This document shows positions 51,679-59,454 of a DNA stretch of 64,000 nt, piece by piece. The translations under genes and the position numbers were made by a program. Under the pieces are notes generated by a model, which ran no database searches, was not told the origin of the DNA, and saw nothing but the letters and a program-made list of their open reading frames with translations. This DNA comes from Methylotenera_A sp963701715 (lineage in GTDB: Bacteria; Pseudomonadota; Gammaproteobacteria; Burkholderiales; Methylophilaceae): the NCBI GenBank assembly GCA_963701715.1, contig CAVPAX010000006.1, forward strand, positions 248,001 through 312,000. The letters run 5' to 3'. Position 1 is the stretch's first letter. The number at the start of each line of letters is the position of its first letter.

Positions 51679-53073
51679 TTAGAAAGGTAACGCCACATGT
51701 GGTGCAGCGTTCCAGATGACCTCGCGGAATTGTGCTTGGATGCGTTTTAGTGCCAGTTCATTATCTGCTTCAAAGCGCAGCACAATTACCGGCGTGGTGT
51801 TGGATGGGCGCATTAAACCAAAGCCGTCGGCATATTCCACCCGTAGGCCATCAATAGTAATGACTTGAGTTGCGCCATCAAAATGAGCGGATTTTTGTAA
51901 TTGTGCAATGAGCGCATGTGGCTCGCCTTCCTGCATCTGGATATGCTGCTCAGGTGTGCTAACACTATCGGGTAGGTTGTTGAGCACTTCTGAGGGGTTG
52001 GCAGAGTGACTTAAAATTTCCAGCAATCGTGCGCCGGCATATAAACCATCATCAAAACCATACCAGCGCTTTTTACCATGACCGTCGGCGTCATTGAAAA
52101 AGATATGTCCGCTCATCTCTCCCGCCAGCGCCGCGTCAGTTTCTTTAATTTTGGCCTTGACCAGTGAGTGGCCAGTTTTCCACATGATTGGGTTGCCACC
52201 AAGCTTGTGTATCCATGGGCTTAAGTTACGCGTCGATTTCACATCAAAAATAATATTGGCTTTAGCATTACTGCTTAACACGTCTTCTGCAAACAGGAGC
52301 AGCTGGCGGTCCGGGTAAATAATGTTGCCATCCTTGGTCACTACGCCTAATCTATCGCCGTCGCCGTCAAATGCCAAGCCAATTTCTGCGCGACTGGATT
52401 TAAGTGCTTCGATTAAGTCTTTTAAATTTTCTGGTACGGATGGGTCGGGGTGATGGTTAGGAAAATGTCCGTCTACCTCGCAAAATAGCTCATCAACGTG
52501 GCAGCCGATGGCGTTGTAAAGTTGCTTGGCAAATGCACCGGCCACACCATTACCGCAATCAACAGCCACTTGCAGTGGGCGCATAAGATTAATATCGGCT
52601 TTAATTTTTGCAATGTAATGTGGCGCAATATCGTAGCTACGCTCAAGGCCCTTACCATAGGCAAATCGATTGTTTTCGATGCGATGCCGTAAACTTTGAA
52701 TGCTTTCGTTTGATAACGTTTCGCCAGCTAACACCATTTTCAAGCCATTATAATCAGGCGGATTGTGACTTCCCGTGACCATGACACCACAATTGTTATT
52801 TAGGTGGTAAGCCGCAAAATACACCATAGGTGTAGCCACCATACCTAAGTTCACTACATTAATACCTGCTTTGCGGATGCCTTGTGATAAAGCTTCCGCT
52901 AATTCTGGCCCAGATAATCGGCCATCGTAACCAATGCAAATTTCTGTTTGCGCACGTTGCTTCGCTTCGCTGCCCAAAGCGTGACCAATGGCTTCGACGA
53001 TGCTTGGTGTTAAGGTTTTGCCGACAATGCCACGAATGTCATAAGCTTTGAAGATTTCTTTTGGTGGTTGCAT
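51679..53073 (-). CDS. algC: Phosphomannomutase/phosphoglucomutase (AlgC type)
   Basis: A 464-residue phosphohexomutase of bacterial AlgC/ManB type: IFKAYDIRGIVGKTLTP, phosphoserine loop MVTGSHNPPDYNGLKM, metal loop GLAFDGDGDRLGVV, the sugar loop GEMSGHIFF and RPSNTTPVIVLRFEA near the end. It makes mannose-1-phosphate or glucose-1-phosphate for lipopolysaccharide and exopolysaccharide. A second mutase, of PGM1 type, is encoded convergently 600 bases away. Its gene starts five bases before the end of the DUF3307 gene's intergenic gap, so the two are likely co-transcribed. Confidence 0.92.
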   Translation of the reverse strand: MQPPKEIFKAYDIRGIVGKTLTPSIVEAIGHALGSEAKQRAQTEICIGYDGRLSGPELAEALSQGIRKAGINVVNLGMVATPMVYFAAYHLNNNCGVMVTGSHNPPDYNGLKMVLAGETLSNESIQSLRHRIENNRFAYGKGLERSYDIAPHYIAKIKADINLMRPLQVAVDCGNGVAGAFAKQLYNAIGCHVDELFCEVDGHFPNHHPDPSVPENLKDLIEALKSSRAEIGLAFDGDGDRLGVVTKDGNIIYPDRQLLLFAEDVLSSNAKANIIFDVKSTRNLSPWIHKLGGNPIMWKTGHSLVKAKIKETDAALAGEMSGHIFFNDADGHGKKRWYGFDDGLYAGARLLEILSHSANPSEVLNNLPDSVSTPEQHIQMQEGEPHALIAQLQKSAHFDGATQVITIDGLRVEYADGFGLMRPSNTTPVIVLRFEADNELALKRIQAQFREVIWNAAPHVALPF

Positions 53074-53078
53074 AGTTC

Positions 53079-53447
53079 TTATAGATTTAAGTTAAAAGCG
53101 AAATAGACAAGCGCAAAATATGTCATGTGATGCAGCAATTGATCGAAACCTAATAATAACCAGAAGCGCTCGCTGTTGTTTGGTTGCAAATCATAGCGCT
53201 TACTCACATTCATTTTTGCCCAGTCAATATGATAATGCAGCACCATGTCAATTGCTGCATATAGAAGGGATGCGCTACCGATATACGGCGCGAGTACCAA
53301 CAGCGTGCCGATAGCATGTATCCCCGCATGGGTAATGCCCCCGGGGTGCATATACGTGCCCTTGTTGCGATATATCCACGGATTAGCCTGCAATGGGAAG
53401 TCACAGACAAAATGCTTTACAAACAGTAAAAACAAGGCTTCAAACAT
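53079..53447 (-). CDS. DUF3307 membrane protein
   Basis: The 122-residue protein is rich in hydrophobic segments (FEALFLLFVKHFVCDFPLQ, THAGIHAIGTLLVLAPYIG, LHHMTYFALVYFAF) and polar motifs typical of DUF3307: KHFVCDFPLQ, HAGIH, DMVLHYHIDWAKM. The conserved His and Asp residues in membrane-embedded positions hint at an enzyme, but no function is known. It lies between iscX and the phosphomannomutase gene, 14 bases after iscX. Confidence 0.82.
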   Translation of the reverse strand: MFEALFLLFVKHFVCDFPLQANPWIYRNKGTYMHPGGITHAGIHAIGTLLVLAPYIGSASLLYAAIDMVLHYHIDWAKMNVSKRYDLQPNNSERFWLLLGFDQLLHHMTYFALVYFAFNLNL

Positions 53448-53461
53448 AAGTGATTCAGTCC

Positions 53462-53656
53462 TCAGGCAGCTTCGTCAATCCATGCGAGTTGAATCGCTTC
53501 TAGTATTTTCTCACCACAGTGATTTTGTTCGTCGTCGAAATCATCGAGCGCCATGACCCACTCCATTAAATCGGTAAATCGAATGGTTTTAGGATCAGTG
53601 TCGGGATACTTGTCGAACAATTCTTCAGCAATTCTTTGGCTGTCAGTCCACTTCAT
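53462..53656 (-). CDS. iscX: Iron-sulfur cluster assembly accessory protein IscX
   Basis: The 64-residue acidic protein is IscX: MKWTDSQRIAEELFDKYPDTDPKTIRFTDLMEWVMALDDFDDE with the conserved WTD start and DDF-acidic patch. It binds iron and modulates the cysteine desulfurase IscS. It is not next to the isc operon here. Confidence 0.93.
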   Translation of the reverse strand: MKWTDSQRIAEELFDKYPDTDPKTIRFTDLMEWVMALDDFDDEQNHCGEKILEAIQLAWIDEAA

Positions 53657-53737
53657 AGAAATGTTTTGGTAGTTAACTTTAAAGCAGAATTATAACGCCT
53701 GCTTAAGTTAAGATGAACGACATATCTTAAAGAAGAC

Positions 53738-53763
53738 AAAAAAAACCCAGCTTGAGCTGGGTT
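53738..53763 (-). terminator. Strong rho-independent terminator on the minus strand
   Basis: Read on minus: AACCCAGC-TCAA-GCTGGGTT followed by T, giving a run of eight T at 53745-53738. It points leftward, so it cannot serve iscX, whose gene begins downstream of it, nor glyA, which runs the other way. It must end a transcript that starts between it and glyA. Confidence 0.9.
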
Positions 53764-53793
53764 AATGGGGAGCGACATTGGAGATAACGCTTA
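53738..53793 (-). ncRNA. Predicted ~56-nt sigma54-dependent small RNA
   Basis: A transcript starting 12 bases after the -12 element (about 53791-53793) would run only ~56 nt to the terminator. Its 5' half is unstructured and pyrimidine-rich, with UCUCC and CGCUCCCC motifs that are complementary to Shine-Dalgarno cores (GGAG, GGGGAG); its 3' half is the terminator hairpin with an eight-U tail, as in Hfq-type small RNAs. A 16-codon frame overlaps it, but its ATG lies inside the promoter, so it would not be translated from this start. Confidence 0.68.
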
Positions 53794-53803
53794 ATTTATC
53801 TAA

Positions 53804-53819
53804 AGCAACCATCGTGCCA
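53804..53819 (-). promoter_or_regulatory. Perfect sigma54 (RpoN) promoter
   Basis: On the minus strand TGGCACGATGGTTGCT matches the full consensus TGGCACG-N4-TTGCW at every defined position, with GG and GC separated by exactly ten bases. Predicted start is near 53791-53793. It drives nothing but the short interval up to the terminator. Confidence 0.85.
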
Positions 53820-53880
53820 TTTAATTAAATCAATAAAAACAATGAGTTGTATTTTTTATGTTCAGTAAATGGTTGTTATA

Positions 53881-53918
53881 TGCAACCAACATTGTGCTTA
53901 TTGAACCAGTTTGGTGCA
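53881..53918 (-). promoter_or_regulatory. NtrC-like enhancer sites for the sigma54 promoter
   Basis: On minus, TGCACCAAACTGGTTCA (53918-53902) matches TGCACC-N5-GGTGCA at 11 of 12 positions. A second, weaker site GCACAATGTTGGTTGCA spans 53897-53881. They lie about 90-125 bases upstream of the predicted start, the usual distance for NtrC activation. Confidence 0.68.
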
Positions 53919-54034
53919 AATTGACTTAGGCTATAGGCCAAGGAGATTTTAGTAACAACAATTTTATGTATAGCGACAGCGTGTTAAAATGCACTACTTA
54001 TTTATTCGAATATTTTTTGGAAAAAATTATTGTC

Positions 54035-55282
54035 ATGTTCAGCACTTCAAAAACTCTAAATATTGCCGATCCAGCGCTTGCACAAATGATTGATGCTGAA
54101 GTAGTTCGTCAACATCAACATATTGAGCTGATTGCCTCAGAAAACTACACCAGCCCTGCTGTAATGGAAGCGCAAGGCTCACAGCTTACAAACAAATATG
54201 CAGAGGGCTATCCAGGCAAGCGCTTTTATGGTGGCTGCGAGTTCGTGGATCAGGTAGAGCAACTGGCGATAGACCGTCTGAAGGCCTTATATGGAGCTGA
54301 GTATGCCAACGTGCAGCCTCATTCTGGATCACAAGCTAATCAGGCAGTATATTTTTCTATTCTAAAACCAGGCGATACAGTGATGGGCATGAACCTTGGT
54401 CATGGAGGTCATTTAACACATGGCTCACCTGCTAACTTATCAGGCAAATTGTTTAATATCGTGCCGTATGGTTTGAATGACAAGGAAGAAATCGATTACG
54501 ATGAGATGGAACGTATTGCACTTGCATGTAAACCAAAACTGTTAATCGGTGGTGCATCAGCTTTCGCCTTGCGTTTTGACTGGGCACGCATGGGCGAGAT
54601 TGCCAAAAAAGCCGGCGCATTTTTCATGGTGGATATGGCGCATTACTCAGGCTTGATAGCGGCCGGTGTATATCCAAATCCGGTGCCTCATGCAGATTTT
54701 GTGACTTCAACTACGCACAAAACCTTGCGTGGCCCGCGTGGTGGAATTATTTTAGCTAAAGCCGAATTTGAGAAATCGCTCAATTCCAGTGTGTTTCCGG
54801 CGCTGCAGGGTGGTCCGTTGATGCATGTGATTGCAGGCAAGGCAACGGCCTTTTTAGAGGCTGCACAGCCTGAATTCAAAACCTATCAGCAACAAGTGCT
54901 TAAAAATGCACAAGCAATGGCTGAAACATTGACTTTGCGTGGATTGCGCATTATTTCAGGCCGTACCGAATCGCATATGTTCTTGGTGGATTTACGTCCA
55001 AAAGGGCTGACCGGAAAAGCGGCTGATGCTGCGCTTGGTTTGGCACATATTACTGTGAACAAAAATTCTATTCCAAATGATCCAGAAAGCCCATTTGTGA
55101 CTTCTGGCATCCGTATTGGCTCGCCGGCCATTACTACGCGCGGCTTTAAAGAAGAGGAAGCAAAACTGGTAGCGAATTTGATTGCTGATGTGCTGGATAA
55201 TCCTACTAATGAAGCGGTCATTGCAGCGACTAAGGATAAAGTGCATGCTTTGACTGCACGCTTTCCCGTGTATGGGAAATAA
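54035..55282 (+). CDS. glyA: Serine hydroxymethyltransferase
   Basis: The 415-residue PLP enzyme (E. coli 417) interconverts serine plus tetrahydrofolate with glycine plus methylene-tetrahydrofolate. Diagnostic segments: HIELIASENYTSPAVMEAQGSQLTNKYAEGYPGKRFYGGCE, LMGMNLGHGGHLTHGS-like MGMNLGHGGHLTHGSPAN, DMAHYSGLIAAGVYP, the PLP lysine in VTSTTHKTLRGPRGGII and GIRIGSPAITTRGFKEEEA. I start at ATG 54035 (MFSTSKTLNIADPALAQ), which gives normal length; the upstream in-frame ATG adds 23 residues unlike the family. nrdR follows at once. Confidence 0.96.
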   Translation: MFSTSKTLNIADPALAQMIDAEVVRQHQHIELIASENYTSPAVMEAQGSQLTNKYAEGYPGKRFYGGCEFVDQVEQLAIDRLKALYGAEYANVQPHSGSQANQAVYFSILKPGDTVMGMNLGHGGHLTHGSPANLSGKLFNIVPYGLNDKEEIDYDEMERIALACKPKLLIGGASAFALRFDWARMGEIAKKAGAFFMVDMAHYSGLIAAGVYPNPVPHADFVTSTTHKTLRGPRGGIILAKAEFEKSLNSSVFPALQGGPLMHVIAGKATAFLEAAQPEFKTYQQQVLKNAQAMAETLTLRGLRIISGRTESHMFLVDLRPKGLTGKAADAALGLAHITVNKNSIPNDPESPFVTSGIRIGSPAITTRGFKEEEAKLVANLIADVLDNPTNEAVIAATKDKVHALTARFPVYGK

Positions 55283-55300
55283 GTATGGTGGTTAACTAAA

Positions 55301-55744
55301 GTGAAATGCCCGTTCTGTGGCGCTGATGATACGCAAGTCATTGACTCCAGAGTTAATGATGAAGGTGATTCGATTCGCCGTCGCCGTAAATGTGGCGCAT
55401 GTGATAAACGGTTTACCACATACGAAACAGCTGAATTACATCTGCCGCAAGTGGTAAAAGCCAATGGCACGCGCGAAGAGTTTAATAGAGAAAAGCTGCG
55501 TCTTTCTTTTACACGCGCTTTGCACAAACGCCCGGTGCCGACGGAATATGTCGACCGTGCGCTCGATCACATTGTGCAGAAGGTATTGAGTTTGGGCGCA
55601 CGCGAAATCCCTGCGCGTGATCTGGGCGAAAGTGTGATGCAAGAACTTAAAGTGATGGATAAAGTCGCGTATATTCGCTTTGCATCGGTATATCGCAGTT
55701 TCTCTGATGTGGACGATTTTCATGATGTGATTCGCGGTTTATGA
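55301..55744 (+). CDS. nrdR: Ribonucleotide reductase repressor NrdR
   Basis: The 147-residue regulator begins with the zinc ribbon CPFCGADDTQVIDSR, RRRRKCGACDKRFTTYE and continues with an ATP-cone domain (VVKANGTREEFNREKLRLSFTRAL). It represses ribonucleotide reductase genes according to ATP/dATP state. The start is GTG (55301), as the zinc-binding KCPFC must be at the N-terminus. It is 18 bases after glyA in the conserved glyA-nrdR-ribD neighbourhood. Confidence 0.96.
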   Translation: MKCPFCGADDTQVIDSRVNDEGDSIRRRRKCGACDKRFTTYETAELHLPQVVKANGTREEFNREKLRLSFTRALHKRPVPTEYVDRALDHIVQKVLSLGAREIPARDLGESVMQELKVMDKVAYIRFASVYRSFSDVDDFHDVIRGL

Positions 55745-55782
55745 GGCACAGAAAGTGCGTTGTGAGTTCTTAGGAAACGGGC

Positions 55783-56160
55783 ATGAACCTAATTAAAATA
55801 TCTTCAATTGCATTTGCAGTAATCACCTTACTGATTACCATCGTATTTTTCTCCTGGTGGATGTTTAAAGATCCGATCATGTTTGGTAGTGAAAAATTTG
55901 ATCAGATCAAATGGATGCAAAGCGTGGCAACTATCAACACCGATTGCAAGCGTGGCGACATGGCTTACGATTTGCAAAAGAACATTCTGTCTAAAGGTGT
56001 TAAACGTGAAGCAGTGACGGCTCTGCTGGGCAGACCAAGTTACGAAGAAAAAAACGCCATTGAATATGATTTAGGCAAATGTATGCATGTCTATCATGGT
56101 TTGCTGGTGTTTTTTGATAACAACAACAATCTTGTGCAAAGTCGCATTTCTTCTCATTAA
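55783..56160 (+). CDS. Small membrane-anchored protein with a BamE/SmpA-like domain
   Basis: The 125-residue protein has one N-terminal membrane segment (ISSIAFAVITLLITIVFFSWWMF) and an exported domain. The part KRGDMAYDLQKNILSKGVKREAVTALLGRPSYEEKNAIEYDLGKCMHVYHGLLVFFDNNNNLVQSRI follows the SmpA/OmlA pattern (helix, LLG-P turn, then two strands). Two cysteines could form a disulfide. Function unknown; it is inserted between nrdR and ribD. Confidence 0.7.
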   Translation: MNLIKISSIAFAVITLLITIVFFSWWMFKDPIMFGSEKFDQIKWMQSVATINTDCKRGDMAYDLQKNILSKGVKREAVTALLGRPSYEEKNAIEYDLGKCMHVYHGLLVFFDNNNNLVQSRISSH

Positions 56161-56195
56161 TGGCTGTATTCGGTAAACATACTTAAGATAACTTA

Positions 56196-57290
56196 ATGTT
56201 TACAGCGGATGATCATCGGTTTATGGCACATGCTCTGCGCTTGGCAGAGCAGGGGCTATATACCACCATGCCAAACCCACGCGTTGGATGCGTGATTGTC
56301 AAAGACAATAAAATCATTGGTGAAGGCGCGCACTTAAAGGCAGGCGAACCACATGCTGAAGTGTTTGCTATACGTCAGGCAGGAGAACAGGCTAAAGGCG
56401 CGACAGCTTATGTCACACTGGAACCATGTAGCCACATAGGCCTTACCCCGCCTTGCTCACAGGCCATTATCGATGCAGGAGTTACCAAAGTCATTGCCGC
56501 CATGCAAGATCCGAACCCGCAGGTTGCAGGCAGCGGCTTGGCGCATTTGCATTCCCATCACATTGAAGTCTCAACCGCTTTGATGGAGGCGCAAGCACAA
56601 GCGCTAAATCCGGGATTTATCTCGCGCATGGCACGTAAAATGCCTTTTGTCCGCAGCAAGATCGCCGCCAGTCTGGACGGCAAAACTGCGCTCAACAATG
56701 GTGAAAGCAAATGGATCACAGGTGAGGCGGCAAGGTTAGACGTTCAGCATTGGCGTGCGCGTTCTTGCGCAATACTCACCGGTGCTGGCACGGTGCTGGC
56801 AGATAATCCTAATATGTCTATACGTGGCATGGATATCGGTCGGCAGCCATTAAAAGTGATTGTGGATAGTCAATTACAAACACCAGTGAACGCGAATATA
56901 CTGCAGGGCGGAAATGTATTGATTGCATTTGCTACGGATAGCCAAAACAAAGCCAGCCGGTTGCTGGAAACAGGTGTCGAACTACTTTGTTTACCTAATG
57001 AGGAGGGTAAAGTGTGCCTCAAAACGCTTTTAGGCCATCTCGCAAGCCAGCAAATCAATGAGGTGCAGTGTGAAGGCGGCGAAGGTTTAAATGGTGCGCT
57101 CATGGCACAAAGCCTGATTGACGAGCTATTGATTTATTATGCGCCTAAACTGATGGGCAGCGCCGCAAAAGATATGTTTTCCATGCGGGAATTCATCAGC
57201 ATGAACCAGGCAATTACGCTGGACATTCTAGATGTGCGTCAAATCGGCACCGATATTCGAGTACGCGCTAAACCTCACTATGCTGATTGA
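56196..57290 (+). CDS. ribD: Riboflavin biosynthesis deaminase/reductase RibD
   Basis: The 364-residue bifunctional enzyme carries an N-terminal zinc deaminase (MAHALRLAEQGLYTTMPNPRVGCVIVKD, the zinc and proton-shuttle motif EPHAEVFA, TLEPCSHIGLTPPCSQAII) and a C-terminal reductase domain (MPFVRSKIAASLDGKTALNNGESKWITG, CAILTGAGTVLADNP, NEVQCEGGEGLNGALMAQ). It performs the second and third steps of riboflavin synthesis. tatD starts within its last codons. Confidence 0.95.
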   Translation: MFTADDHRFMAHALRLAEQGLYTTMPNPRVGCVIVKDNKIIGEGAHLKAGEPHAEVFAIRQAGEQAKGATAYVTLEPCSHIGLTPPCSQAIIDAGVTKVIAAMQDPNPQVAGSGLAHLHSHHIEVSTALMEAQAQALNPGFISRMARKMPFVRSKIAASLDGKTALNNGESKWITGEAARLDVQHWRARSCAILTGAGTVLADNPNMSIRGMDIGRQPLKVIVDSQLQTPVNANILQGGNVLIAFATDSQNKASRLLETGVELLCLPNEEGKVCLKTLLGHLASQQINEVQCEGGEGLNGALMAQSLIDELLIYYAPKLMGSAAKDMFSMREFISMNQAITLDILDVRQIGTDIRVRAKPHYAD

Positions 57291-58092
57291 TACCCACTGC
57301 CATTTGGATGCCGCTGAGTTTGATGCGGATCGAGATATTGTTGCAGAACAAGCCGAACAGGCGGGTGTAGGAGCTATCGTTGTGCCATCGGTTGAGCCCA
57401 GTAATTTCCAGCATGTGATTGATGTATCAAGCCAATACCCGCATTGTTACTTTGCCTTGGGTTTGCACCCCATGTATATCGATATGGCCAGTCCCAGTGA
57501 CATTAAGCGATTACATGCACTCATCAAGCAGCAACTTTCAAATAACAATAAGTTAGTCGCGGTTGGTGAAATTGGTTTGGATTTTTTTGTCACACAGCAA
57601 AATAGGGAAACACAGGAATATTTTTTTACAGAACAACTTAAAGTCGCACAAGATTTTAATCTGCCAGTCATTCTACATGTACGTCGAGCGGTCGATGATA
57701 TCTTAAAGAATTTGCGACGCTATCCGGTGTCGGGAGGAATCGCACATGCTTTTAATGGCAGCCGGCAGCAGGCCGATGCATTTATCCAGATGGGTTTTAA
57801 ATTAGGTTTTGGCGGCGCGATGACGTATCCGCGAGCATTAAAAATCAGAGAGCTGGCACAAACTTTACCGCTCGAATCGATTGTGTTAGAAACCGATGCG
57901 CCGGATATTCCGCCGGAATGGATTGGAAACAAGGCGAGAAATACCCCCGCAGAACTGGCTAAAATCGCCCAAATACTGGCCGAATTAAGGGGTATTGAAG
58001 TTACGCAAATCATTGAAATAACAAGTAAAAATGCGATACAAGTTTTACCGAAATTAACCGATTTATGCACATCACTTCAAGTGTTACATTAA
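57280..58092 (+). CDS. tatD: TatD-family metal-dependent hydrolase/DNase
   Basis: A 270-residue TIM-barrel hydrolase with the TatD metal ligands: MLIDTHCHLDAAEF, VAVGEIGLDFF, PVILHVRRAVDDIL, GGIAHAFNGSRQQADAFI and VLETDAPDIPPEW. I start at ATG 57280, which puts DTHCH at the N-terminus and overlaps the ribD stop by 11 bases; the longer frame adds 16 unrelated residues. Some relatives (YjjV type) act on nucleic acids or small substrates; the exact reaction is unsettled. Confidence 0.92.
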   Translation: MLIDTHCHLDAAEFDADRDIVAEQAEQAGVGAIVVPSVEPSNFQHVIDVSSQYPHCYFALGLHPMYIDMASPSDIKRLHALIKQQLSNNNKLVAVGEIGLDFFVTQQNRETQEYFFTEQLKVAQDFNLPVILHVRRAVDDILKNLRRYPVSGGIAHAFNGSRQQADAFIQMGFKLGFGGAMTYPRALKIRELAQTLPLESIVLETDAPDIPPEWIGNKARNTPAELAKIAQILAELRGIEVTQIIEITSKNAIQVLPKLTDLCTSLQVLH

Positions 58093-58125
58093 CTAGCTCA
58101 AAAAAGCCTTATCAAACCAATGGCA

Positions 58126-58260
58126 TACTGTAACATATTGATTTATATACAAAAAAAAGTAGATTAAAAAATGAACTTTTTGAAAAAAGCCTTATAAATT
58201 GATATGTTACGTTTTGAAGACACAGTAATCCACAAAGTTATCCACAGATTTTGTGGATGG
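58126..58260. other. Structured AT-rich intergenic region with DnaA-box-like sites
   Basis: A perfect DnaA box TTATCCACA (58238-58246) is flanked by TAATCCACA (58226-58234) and, inverted, TGTGGATGG (58252-58260). ATCCACA-N5-TGTGGAT is also a hairpin. Further left, GTAACATAT (58130-58138) has an exact inverted copy ATATGTTAC (58202-58210), and AAAAAAGCCTTAT occurs twice. There is no dnaA gene in the window, so this is not evidently the origin; titration or DnaA regulation of mtnA is possible. Confidence 0.45.
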
Positions 58261-58371
58261 AAAAACGTGGAAAATAAAACCTAAAAAATTGCAAGCTTTT
58301 TATCAAAATTATTTATACTGATTTTAAATATTTGCGAGTTAAATTAAAACTAAAAGTCATATGCAAAGAAG

Positions 58372-59454
58372 ATGAAAGTTGGCTCTCAACACTTCCGCAC
58401 TATCTGGCCAGATGCGCGCTGTAAGTTTGTCGAAATTATCGATCAAACCAAGTTGCCATTTGCGTTCGAAATTGCTCGCATTAGCAGTATGGAACAAATG
58501 GTGCATGCGATTAAAGCGATGCAAGTGCGTGGTGCACCATTGATCGGAGCGGCGGCGGCCTATGGGATTGCGCTGGCGATGCTTCATGATGACTCGAATG
58601 ATTATTTGTACCAGGCAGGCAGTGAGCTAATATCCACGAGGCCTACAGCAATTAATTTAAATTGGGCGGTGCAGCGCATGCAAACATATTTACTTGCTTT
58701 GCAACCCAGCCAACGTATTTTTTCGGCATGGAAGGAGGCCGCAAAAATCGCCGAAGAAGACACTTCTCAAAATCAGGCTCTTGGTCAGCACGGCTTAAAG
58801 TTAATTAAAGACTTATACCAAAATAAAACCTTGAATATTTTAACGCACTGTAATGCTGGCTGGCTGGCGACTGTAGATTTCGGCACTGCACTTGCACCTG
58901 TTTACGCTGCGCATGATGCCGGTTTGAGTGTGCATGTCTGGGTGGGTGAAACTCGACCGCGCAACCAGGGTGCTAGCCTTACCGCATGGGAGCTGGCGCA
59001 GCATGGCATACCGCATACCGTGATTACCGATAATGCTGGCGGACACTTGATGCAACAAGGTCGGGTGGATATGGTATTAGTGGGCGCAGACCGTGTGGCT
59101 AGTAATGGAGATGTCTGCAATAAGATTGGCACCTATTTAAAGGCATTGGCTGCATTCGATAATGAGATCCCTTTTTATGTCGCTGCGCCAAGTCCAACGA
59201 TAGATTGGAGCATAGCGAGCGGCAGCAATATCGAGATAGAAGAACGTAGTAGTGATGAGGTGGCTTATATGCAGGGTTTGTTAGTAAATGGAGTTGTGCA
59301 AAATGTGCGAGTGATTCCGATGGAATCGCAAGCCGAAAATCCTGCATTTGATGTCACGCCTGCACGATTGGTTACAGAAATTATTACCGAGTGTGGCTTG
59401 TTTAAACCACAGCAGTTGCAGCAATTGATTTGGCAACAAAAGATGATGCAATGA
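58372..59454 (+). CDS. mtnA: S-methyl-5-thioribose-1-phosphate isomerase
   Basis: A 360-residue isomerase related to eIF2B subunits. Motifs: IDQTKLPFAFE, MQVRGAPLIGAAAAYGIALA, TRPTAINLNWAVQRM, LTHCNAGWLATVDFGTALAP with the catalytic cysteine, VWVGETRPRNQGASLTAWEL, and DMVLVGADRVASNGDVCNKIGTY with the catalytic aspartate. It converts methylthioribose-1-phosphate (and probably 5-deoxyribose-1-phosphate) to the ribulose form. The aldolase gene at 61085 would act next. The following gene starts in its stop codon (ATGA). Confidence 0.94.
   Translation: MKVGSQHFRTIWPDARCKFVEIIDQTKLPFAFEIARISSMEQMVHAIKAMQVRGAPLIGAAAAYGIALAMLHDDSNDYLYQAGSELISTRPTAINLNWAVQRMQTYLLALQPSQRIFSAWKEAAKIAEEDTSQNQALGQHGLKLIKDLYQNKTLNILTHCNAGWLATVDFGTALAPVYAAHDAGLSVHVWVGETRPRNQGASLTAWELAQHGIPHTVITDNAGGHLMQQGRVDMVLVGADRVASNGDVCNKIGTYLKALAAFDNEIPFYVAAPSPTIDWSIASGSNIEIEERSSDEVAYMQGLLVNGVVQNVRVIPMESQAENPAFDVTPARLVTEIITECGLFKPQQLQQLIWQQKMMQ

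Larger units (their letters stand above)
53657..54034. other. Intergenic region between iscX and glyA holding the small RNA locus
   Basis: This 378-base AT-rich stretch contains, from left to right, a minus-strand terminator (53738-53763), a predicted small RNA and its sigma54 promoter (53804-53819), NtrC-like sites (53881-53918), and the glyA promoter region with a TGTTAAAAT -10-like element near 53983. No protein gene is supported. Confidence 0.7.

Noticed and set aside
53762..53812. Minus-strand 16-codon frame (MVALDKLSVISNVAPH) ending just before the terminator
   Set aside because: Its ATG lies inside the sigma54 promoter, upstream of the predicted transcript start, and there is no ribosome site. 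The interval is better explained as a noncoding RNA.
53966..54034. N-terminal extension of serine hydroxymethyltransferase
   Set aside because: The 23 extra residues lie in the promoter-like region and are absent from the normal 415-420-residue family length.
58226..58260. Chromosomal replication origin
   Set aside because: Only three DnaA-like boxes, no dnaA, dnaN or gidA nearby, and no set of AT-rich 13-mers recognised with confidence.
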